From the NCBI GenBank assembly GCA_022577435.1, contig JAKOON010000107.1:22501-86500 (forward strand): DNA of 64,000 nucleotides, in the 5' to 3' direction. The notes below the pieces were generated by a model. It was given only the letters and a program-made list of their open reading frames with translations. It did not search any database and was not told where the DNA came from. This document shows positions 51,430 to 61,807 of this stretch, piece by piece. This DNA comes from Embiotoca jacksoni. Taxonomy: Eukaryota; Chordata; Actinopteri; Embiotocidae. The translations under genes and the position numbers were made by a program. Every line of letters starts with the position of its first letter. Position 1 is the stretch's first letter.

Positions 51430-52765
51430 GAATCGCTGGAGGAAGTTTTAACGTAGGAATCGCTGGAGGACGTTTTAACGTAGGAATCGCTGGAGGAAGT
51501 TTTAACGTATGAATCGCCGGAGGAAGTTTTAACGTATGAATCGCCGGAGGAAGTTTTAACGTGTGAATCGCTGGAGGAAGTTTTAACGTACGAATCGCTG
51601 GAGGAAGTTTTAGCATAGGAATCGCTGGAGGAAGTTTTAACGTAGGAATCGCTGGAGGACGTTTTAACGTAGGAATCGCTGGAGGACATTTTAACGTATG
51701 AATCGCTGGAGGACGTTTTAACGTAGGAATTGCTGGAGGACGTTTTAACGTACGTATCGCTGGAGGACGTTTTAACGTACGAATCGCTGGAGGACGTTTG
51801 AACGTACGAATCGCTGGAGGACGTTTTAACGTAGGAATCGCTGGAGGACGTTTTAACACACGAATCGCTGGAGGAAGTTTTAACGTAGGAATCGCTGGAG
51901 AGCATTTTAACGTAGGAATCGCTGGAGGAAGTTTTAACGTAGGAATCGCTGGAGGACGTTTTAACGTAGAAATCGCTGGAGGATGTTTTAACGTACGAAT
52001 CGCTGGAGAGCATTTTAACGAAGGAATCGCTGGAGGAAGTTTTAACGTAGGAATCGCTGGAGGATGTTTTAACGTACGAATCGCTGGAGAGCATTTTAAC
52101 GTAGGAATCGCTGGAGGAAGTTTTAACGTAGGAATCGCTGGAGGACGTTTTAACGTAGGAATCGCTGGAGGAAGTTTTAACGTAGGAATCGCTGGAGGAT
52201 GTTTTAACGTGGGAATCGCTGGAGAACGTTTAAACGTACGAATCGCTGGAGGACGTTTTAACGTAGGAATCGCTGGAGGACGTTTTAACATACGAATCGC
52301 TGGAGGAAGTTTTAACGTAGGAATCGCTGGAGAGCATTTTAACGTAGGAATCGCTGGAGGAAGTTTTAACGTAGGAATCGCTGGTGGACGTTTTAACGTA
52401 TGAATCGCTGGAGGAAGTTTTAACGTAGGAATCGCTGGAGGACGTTTTAACATATGAATCGCTGGACGTTTTAACGTATGAATCGCTGGAGGACATTTTA
52501 ACGTATGAATCGCTGGAGGACGTTTTAACGTAGGAATCGCTGGAGGACGTTTTAACGTACGTATCGCTGGAGGACGTTTTAACGTACGAATCGCTGGAGA
52601 ACGTTTTAACGTACGAATCGCTGGAGGACGTTTTAACGTAGGAATCGCTGGAGGACGTTTTAACATACGAATCGCTGGAGGAAGTTTTAACGTAGGAATC
52701 GCTGGAGAGCATTTTAACGTAGGAATCGCTGGAGGAAGTTTGAACGTATGAATCGCTGGAGGACG
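51430..52765. repeat. 9,042-bp-spaced copy, left member
   Basis: This matches 60,472-61,807 at 9,042 bp (335 units, one of 24 bp). The TTTTAGCATAGG units (51,611 and 60,653), the GTTTGAACG units (51,798 and 60,840) and the 24-bp units (52447 and 61489) agree. The match ends where three units present near 52,780-52,860 are absent near 61,815. Confidence 0.8.
52447..52470. repeat. 24-bp variant unit 6
   Basis: The same short unit and context as units 4 and 5, inside the left member of the 9,042-bp-spaced pair. Confidence 0.95.
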
Positions 52766-55700
52766 TTTTAACGTATGAATCGCTGGAGGAAGTTTTAACA
52801 TAGGAATCGCTGGAGGAAGTTTTAACGTAGGAATCGCTGGAGGACGTTTTAACGTATGAATCGCTGGAGGACATTTTAACGTATGATTCGCTGGAGGACG
52901 TTTTAACGTATGAATCGCCGGAGGAAGTTTTAACGTATGAATCGCCGGAGGAAGTTTTAACGTAGGAATCGCTGGAGAGCATTTTAACGTAGGAATCGCT
53001 GGAGGAAGTTTTAACGTAGGAATCGCTGGAGGACGTTTTAACGTATGAATCGCTGGAGGACGTTTTAACGTATGAATCGCTGGAGGACGTTTTAACGTAG
53101 GAATCGCTGGAGAACGTTTTAACGTAGGAATCGCTGGAGGACGTTTTAACGTATGAATCGCTGGAGGAAGTTTTAATGTAGGAATCGCTGGAGGACGTTT
53201 TAACGTATGAATCGCTGGAGGAAGTTTTAACGTATGAATCGCTGGAGGAAGTTTTAACGTAGGAATCGCCGGAGGACGTTTTAACGTATGAATCGCCGGA
53301 GGAAGTTTTAACGTATGAATCGCCGGAGGAAGTTTTAATGTAGGAATCGCTGGAGGACGTTTTAACGTATGAATCGCTGGAGGAAGTTTTAACGTAGGAA
53401 TCGCTGGAGGACGTTTTAACGTATGAATCGCTGGAGGAAGTTTTAACGTAGGAATCGCTGGAGGACGTTTTAACGTATGAATCGCTGGAGGAAGTTTTAA
53501 CGTAGGAATCGCTGGAGGACGTTTTAACGTACGAATCGCTGGAGGACGTTTTAACGTACGAATCGCTGGAGAGCATTTTAACGTAGGAATCGCTGGAGGA
53601 AGTTTTAACGTAGGAATCGCTGGAGGACGTTTTAACGTTGGAATCGCTGGAGGAAGGTTTAACGTACGAATCGCTGGAGGAAGTTTTAACGTAGGAATCG
53701 CTGGAGGAAGTTTTAACGTACGAATCGCTGGAGGAAGTTTTAACGTAGGAATCGCTGGAGGAAGTTTTAACGTAGGAATCGCTGGAGGAAGTTTTAACGT
53801 AGTAATCGCTGGAGGAAGTTTTAACGTAGGAATCGCTCGAGGACGTTTTAACGTATGAATCGCTGGAGGAAGTTTTAACGTAGGAATCGCTGGAGGAATT
53901 TTCAACGTAGGAATCGCTGGAGGAAGTTTTAACGTACGAATCGCTGGAGGAAGTTTTAACGTAGGAATCGCTGGAGGAAGTTTTAACGTAGGAATCGCAG
54001 GAGGACGTTTTAACGTAGGAATCGCTGGAGGAAGTTTTAATGTATGAATCGCTGGAGGACGTTTTAACGTATGAATCGCTGGAGGACGTTTTAACGTAGG
54101 AATCGCTGGAGGACGTTTTAACGTACGAATCGCTGGAGGACGTTTTAACGTACGAATCGCTGGAGAGCATTTTAACGTAGGAATCGCTGGAGGAAGTTTT
54201 AACGTAGGAATCGCTGGAGGACGTTTTAACGTTGGAATCGCTGGAGGAAGGTTTAACGTACGAATCGCTGGAGGAAGTTTTAACGTAGGAATCGCTGGAG
54301 GAAGTTTTAACGTAGGAATCGCTGGAGGAAGTTTTAACGTAGGAATCGCTTGAGGAAGTTTTAACGTAGGAATCGCTGGAGGAAGTTTTAACGTAGGAAT
54401 CGCTCGAGGACGTTTTAACGTATGAATCGCTGGAGGAATTTTTAACGTAGGAATCGCTGGAGGAATTTTCAACGTAGGAATCGCTGGAGGAAGTTTTAAC
54501 ATACGAATCGCTGGAGGAAGTTTTAACGTAGGAATCGCTGGAGGAAGTTTTAACGTAGGAATCGCAGGAGGACGTTTTAACGTAGGAATCGCTGGAGGAA
54601 GTTTTAACGTATGAATCGCTGGAGGACGTTTTAACGTATGAATCGCTGGAGGACGTTTTAACGTAGGAATCGCTGGAGGACGTTTTAACGTACGAATCGC
54701 TGGAGGACGTTTTAACGTACGAATCGCTGGAGAGCATTTTAACGTAGGAATCGCTGGAGGAAGTTTTAACGTAGGAATCGCTGGAGGACGTTTTAACGTT
54801 GGAATCGCTGGAGGAAGGTTTAACGTACGAATCGCTGGAGGAAGTTTTAACGTAGGAATCGCTGGAGGAAGTTTTAACGTACGAATCGCTGGAGGAAGTT
54901 TTAACGTACGAATCGCTGGAGGAAGTTTTAACGTAGGAATCGCCGGAGGACGTTTTAACGTAGGAATCGCCGGAGGAAGTTTTAACGTATGAATCGCCGG
55001 AGGAAGTTTTAACGTATGAATCGCCGGAGTAAGTTTTAACGTATGAATCGCCGGAGGAAGTTTTAACGTAGGAATCGCTGGAGAGCATTTTAACGTAGGA
55101 ATCGCTGGAGGAAGTTTTAATGTAGGAATCGCTGGAGGACGTTTTAACGTATGAATCGCTGGAGGAAGTTTTAACGTAGGAATCGCTGGAGGACGTTTTA
55201 ACGTACGAATCGCTGGAGGACGTTTTAACGTACGAATCGCTGGAGAGCATTTTAACGTAGGAATCGCTGGAGGAAGTTTTAACGTAGGAATCGCTCGAGG
55301 ACGTTTTAACGTATGAATCGCTGGAGGAATTTTTAACGTAGGAATCGCTGGAGGAATTTTCAACGTAGGAATCGCTGGAGGAAGTTTTAACATACGAATC
55401 GCTGGAGGAAGTTTTAACGTAGGAATCGCTGGAGGAAGTTTTAACGTAGGAATCGCAGGAGGACGTTTTAACGTAGGAATCGCTGGAGGAAGTTTTAACG
55501 TATGAATCGCTGGAGGACGTTTTAACGTATGAATCGCTGGAGGACGTTTTAACGTAGGAATCGCTGGAGGACGTTTTAACGTACGAATCGCTGGAGGACG
55601 TTTTAACGTACGAATCGCTGGAGAGCATTTTAACGTAGGAATCGCTGGAGGAAGTTTTAACGTAGGAATCGCTGGAGGACGTTTTAACGTTGGAATCGCT

Positions 55701-58700
55701 GGAGGAAGGTTTAACGTACGAATCGCTGGAGGAAGTTTTAACGTAGGAATCGCTGGAGGAAGTTTTAACGTACGAATCGCTGGAGGAAGTTTTAACGTAT
55801 GAATCGCTGGAGGAAGTTTTAACGTAGGAATCGCCGGAGGACGTTTTAACGTAGGAATCGCCGGAGGAAGTTTTAACGTATGAATCGCCGGAGGAAGTTT
55901 TAACGTAGGAATCGCTGGAGAGCATTTTAACGTAGGAATCGCTGGAGGAAGTTTTAATGTAGGAATCGCTGGAGGACGTTTTAACGTATGAATCGCTGGA
56001 GGAAGTTTTAACGTAGGAATCGCTGGAGGACGTTTTAACGTACGAATCGCTGGAGGACGTTTTAACGTACGAATCGCTGGAGAGCATTTTAACGTAGGAA
56101 TCGCTGGAGGAAGTTTTAACGTAGGAATCGCTGGAGGACGTTTTAACGTTGGAATCGCTGGAGGAAGGTTTAACGTACGAATCGCTGGAGGAAGTTTTAA
56201 CGTAGGAATCGCTGGAGGAAGTTTTAACGTACGAATCGCTGGAGGAAGTTTTAACGTAGGAATCGCTGGAGGAAGTTTTAACGTACGAATCGCTGGAGGA
56301 AGTTTTAACGTAGGAATCGCTGGAGGAAGTTTTAACGTAGGAATCGCTGGAGGAAGTTTTAACGTATGAATCGCTGGAGGAAGTTTTAACGTAGGAATCG
56401 CTGGAGGACGTTTTAACGTAGGAATCGCTGGAGGAAGTTTTAACGTATGAATCGCCGGAGGAAGTTTTAACGTATGAATCGCCGGAGGAAGTTTTAACGT
56501 ATGAATCGCCGGAGGAAGTTTTAACGTACGAATCGCTGGAGGAAGTTTTAGCATAGGAATCGCTGGAGGAAGTTTTAACGTAGGAATCGCTGGAGGACGT
56601 TTTAACGTTGGAATCGCTGGAGGAAGGTTTAACGTACGAATCGCTGGAGGAAGTTTTAACGTAGGAATCGCTGGAGGAAGTTTTAACGTAGGAATCGCTG
56701 GAGGAAGTTTTAACGTAGGAATCGCTGGAGGAAGTTTTAACGTAGGAATCGCTGGAGGAAGTTTTAACGTAGGAATCGCTCGAGGACGTTTTAACGTATG
56801 AATCGCTGGAGGAATTTTTAACGTAGGAATCGCTGGAGGAATTTTCAACGTAGGAATCGCTGGAGGAAGTTTTAACATACGAATCGCTGGAGGAAGTTTT
56901 AACGTAGGAATCGCTGGAGGAAGTTTTAACGTAGGAATCGCAGGAGGACGTTTTAACGTAGGAATCGCTGGAGGAAGTTTTAACGTATGAATCGCTGGAG
57001 GACGTTTTAACGTATGAATCGCTGGAGGACGTTTTAACGTAGGAATCGCTGGAGGACGTTTTAACGTACGAATCGCTGGAGGACGTTTTAACGTACGAAT
57101 CGCTGGAGAGCATTTTAACGTAGGAATCGCTGGAGGAAGTTTTAACGTAGGAATCGCTGGAGGACGTTTTAACGTTGGAATCGCTGGAGGAAGGTTTAAC
57201 GTACGAATCGCTGGAGGAAGTTTTAACGTAGGAATCGCTGGAGGAAGTTTTAACGTACGAATCGCTGGAGGAAGTTTTAACGTATGAATCGCTGGAGGAA
57301 GTTTTAACGTAGGAATCGCCGGAGGACGTTTTAACGTAGGAATCGCCGGAGGAAGTTTTAACGTATGAATCGCCGGAGGAAGTTTTAACGTATGAATCGC
57401 CGGAGTAAGTTTTAACGTATGAATCGCCGGAGGAAGTTTTAACGTAGGAATCGCTGGAGAGCATTTTAACGTAGGAATCGCTGGAGGAAGTTTTAATGTA
57501 GGAATCGCTGGAGGACGTTTTAACGTATGAATCGCTGGAGGAAGTTTTAACGTAGGAATCGCTGGAGGACGTTTTAACGTACGAATCGCTGGAGGACGTT
57601 TTAACGTACGAATCGCTGGAGAGCATTTTAACGTAGGAATCGCTGGAGGAAGTTTTAACGTAGGAATCGCTGGAGGACGTTTTAACGTTGGAATCGCTGG
57701 AGGAAGGTTTAACGTACGAATCGCTGGAGGAAGTTTTAACGTAGGAATCGCTGGAGGAAGTTTTAACGTACGAATCGCTGGAGGAAGTTTTAACGTAGGA
57801 ATCGCTGGAGGAAGTTTTAACGTACGAATCGCTGGAGGAAGTTTTAACGTAGGAATCGCTGGAGGAAGTTTTAACGTATGAATCGCTGGAGGACGTTTTA
57901 ACGTATGAATCGCTGGAGGACGTTTTAACGTAGGAATCGCTGGAGGACGTTTTAACGTACGAATCGCTGGAGGACGTTTTAACGTACGAATCGCTGGAGA
58001 GCATTTTAACGTAGGAATCGCTGGAGGAAGTTTTAACGTAGGAATCGCTGGAGGACGTTTTAACGTTGGAATCGCTGGAGGAAGGTTTAACGTACGAATC
58101 GCTGGAGGAAGTTTTAACGTAGGAATCGCTGGAGGAAGTTTTAACGTACGAATCGCTGGAGGAAGTTTTAACGTATGAATCGCTGGAGGAAGTTTTAACG
58201 TAGGAATCGCCGGAGGACGTTTTAACGTAGGAATCGCCGGAGGAAGTTTTAACGTATGAATCTCCGGAGGAAGTTTTAACGTATGAATCGCCGGAGTAAG
58301 TTTTAACGTATGAATCGCCGGAGGAAGTTTTAACGTAGGAATCGCTGGAGAGCATTTTAACGTAGGAATCGCTGGAGGAAGTTTTAATGTAGGAATCGCT
58401 GGAGGACGTTTTAACGTATGAATCGCTGGAGGAAGTTTTAACGTAGGAATCGCTGGAGGACGTTTTAACGTACGAATCGCTGGAGGACGTTTTAACGTAC
58501 GAATCGCTGGAGAGCATTTTAACGTAGGAATCGCTGGAGGAAGTTTTAACGTAGGAATCGCTGGAGGACGTTTTAACGTTGGAATCGCTGGAGGAAGGTT
58601 TAACGTACGAATCGCTGGAGGAAGTTTTAACGTAGGAATCGCTGGAGGAAGTTTTAACGTACGAATCGCTGGAGGAAGTTTTAACGTAGGAATCGCTGGA

Positions 58701-60471
58701 GGAAGTTTTAACGTAGGAATCGCTGGAGGAAGTTTTAACGTAGGAATCGCTGGAGGAAGTTTTAACGTAGGAATCGCTGGAGGAAGTTTTAACGTAGGAA
58801 TCGCTGGAGGAAGTTTTAACGTAGGAATCGCTCGAGGACGTTTTAACGTATGAATCGCTGGAGGAATTTTTAACGTAGGAATCGCTGGAGGAATTTTCAA
58901 CGTAGGAATCGCTGGAGGAAGTTTTAACATACGAATCGCTGGAGGAAGTTTTAACGTAGGAATCGCTGGAGGAAGTTTTAACGTAGGAATCGCAGGAGGA
59001 CGTTTTAACGTAGGAATCGCTGGAGGAAGTTTTAACGTATGAATCGCTGGAGGACGTTTTAACGTATGAATCGCTGGAGGACGTTTTAACGTAGGAATCG
59101 CTGGAGGACGTTTTAACGTACGAATCGCTGGAGGACGTTTTAACGTACGAATCGCTGGAGAGCATTTTAACGTAGGAATCGCTGGAGGAAGTTTTAACGT
59201 AGGAATCGCTGGAGGACGTTTTAACGTTGGAATCGCTGGAGGAAGGTTTAACGTACGAATCGCTGGAGGAAGTTTTAACGTAGGAATCGCTGGAGGAAGT
59301 TTTAACGTACGAATCGCTGGAGGAAGTTTTAACGTATGAATCGCTGGAGGAAGTTTTAACGTAGGAATCGCCGGAGGACGTTTTAACGTAGGAATCGCCG
59401 GAGGAAGTTTTAACGTATGAATCGCCGGAGGAAGTTTTAACGTATGAATCGCCGGAGTAAGTTTTAACGTATGAATCGCCGGAGGAAGTTTTAACGTAGG
59501 AATCGCTGGAGAGCATTTTAACGTAGGAATCGCTGGAGGAAGTTTTAACGTATGAATCGCTGGAGGACGTTTTAACGTATGAATCGCTGGAGGACGTTTT
59601 AACGTAGGAATCGCTGGAGGACGTTTTAACGTACGAATCGCTGGAGGACGTTTTAACGTACGAATCGCTGGAGAGCATTTTAACGTAGGAATCGCTGGAG
59701 GAAGTTTTAACGTAGGAATCGCTGGAGGACGTTTTAACGTTGGAATCGCTGGAGGAAGGTTTAACGTACGAATCGCTGGAGGAAGTTTTAACGTAGGAAT
59801 CGCTGGAGGAAGTTTTAACGTACGAATCGCTGGAGGAAGTTTTAACGTATGAATCGCCGGAGGAAGTTTTAACGTAGGAATCGCCGGAGGACGTTTTAAC
59901 GTAGGAATCGCCGGAGGAAGTTTTAACGTATGAATCTCCGGAGGAAGTTTTAACGTATGAATCGCCGGAGTAAGTTTTAACGTATGAATCGCCGGAGGAA
60001 GTTTTAACGTAGGAATCGCTGGAGAGCATTTTAACGTAGGAATCGCTGGAGGAAGTTTTAATGTAGGAATCGCTGGAGGACGTTTTAACGTATGAATCGC
60101 TGGAGGAAGTTTTAACGTAGGAATCGCTGGAGGACGTTTTAACGTACGAATCGCTGGAGGACGTTTTAACGTACGAATCGCTGGAGAGCATTTTAACGTA
60201 GGAATCGCTGGAGGAAGTTTTAACGTAGGAATCGCTGGAGGACGTTTTAACGTTGGAATCGCTGGAGGAAGGTTTAACGTACGAATCGCTGGAGGAAGTT
60301 TTAACGTAGGAATCGCTGGAGGAAGTTTTAACGTACGAATCGCTGGAGGAAGTTTTAACGTAGGAATCGCTGGAGGAAGTTTTAACGTACGAATCGCTGG
60401 AGGAAGTTTTAACGTAGGAATCGCTGGAGGAAGTTTTAACGTAGGAATCGCTGGAGGAAGTTTTAACGTAT

Positions 60472-61807
60472 GAATCGCTGGAGGAAGTTTTAACGTAGGA
60501 ATCGCTGGAGGACGTTTTAACGTAGGAATCGCTGGAGGAAGTTTTAACGTATGAATCGCCGGAGGAAGTTTTAACGTATGAATCGCCGGAGGAAGTTTTA
60601 ACGTATGAATCGCCGGAGGAAGTTTTAACGTACGAATCGCTGGAGGAAGTTTTAGCATAGGAATCGCTGGAGGAAGTTTTAACGTAGGAATCGCTGGAGG
60701 ACGTTTTAACGTAGGAAACGCTGGAGGACATTTTAACGTATGAATCGCTGGAGGACGTTTTAACGTAGGAATCGCTGGAGGACGTTTTAACGTACGTATC
60801 GCTGGAGGACGTTTTAACGTACGAATCGCTGGAGGACGTTTGAACGTACGAATCGCTGGAGGACGTTTTAACGTAGGAATCGCTGGAGGACGTTTTAACA
60901 CACGAATCGCTGGAGGAAGTTTTAACGTAGGAATCGCTGGAGAGCATTTTAACGTAGGAATCGCTGGAGGAAGTTTTAACGTAGGAATCGCTGTAGGACG
61001 TTTTAACGTAGGAATCGCTGGAGGATGTTTTAACGTACGAATCGCTGGAGAGCATTTTAACGTAGGAATCGCTGGAGGAAGTTTTAACGTAGGAATCGCT
61101 GGAGGATGTTTTAACGTACGAATCGCTGGAGAGCATTTTAACGTAGGAATCGCTGGAGGAAGTTTTAACGTAGGAATCGCTGGAGGACGTTTTAACGTAG
61201 GAATCGCTGGAGGAAGTTTTAACGTAGGAATCGCTGGAGGATGTTTTAACGTGGGAATCGCTGGAGAACGTTTTAACGTACGAATCGCTGGAGGACGTTT
61301 TAACGTAGGAATCGCTGGAGGACGTTTTAACATACGAATCGCTGGAGGAAGTTTTAACGTAGGAATCGCTGGAGAGCATTTTAACGTAGGAATCGCTGGA
61401 GGAAGTTTTAACGTAGGAATCGCTGGTGGACGTTTTAACGTATGAATCGCTGGAGGAAGTTTTAACGTAGGAATCGCTGGAGGACGTTTTAACATATGAA
61501 TCGCTGGACGTTTTAACGTATGAATCGCTGGAGGACATTTTAACGTATGAATCGCTGGAGGACGTTTTAACGTAGGAATCGCTGGAGGACGTTTTAACGT
61601 ACGTATCGCTGGAGGACGTTTTAACGTACGAATCGCTGGAGAACGTTTTAACGTACGAATCGCTGGAGGACGTTTTAACGTAGGAATCGCTGGAGGACGT
61701 TTTAACATACGAATCGCTGGAGGAAGTTTTAACGTAGGAATCGCTGGAGAGCATTTTAACGTAGGAATCGCTGGAGGAAGTTTGAACGTATGAATCGCTG
61801 GAGGACG
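60472..61807. repeat. 9,042-bp-spaced copy, right member
   Basis: This is the distant copy of 51,430-52,765. It is not adjacent to its partner, so simple tandem duplication is not enough. A larger duplication later overwritten between them, or gene-conversion-like transfer, is needed. Differences include CTGTAGG near 60,993 in place of CTGGAGG, and loss of the GTTTAAAC marker seen at 52228. Confidence 0.8.
61489..61512. repeat. 24-bp variant unit 7
   Basis: The last short unit in the window, inside the right member of the 9,042-bp-spaced pair. With this one counted, the window length is fully explained by 27-bp and 24-bp units. Confidence 0.95.
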
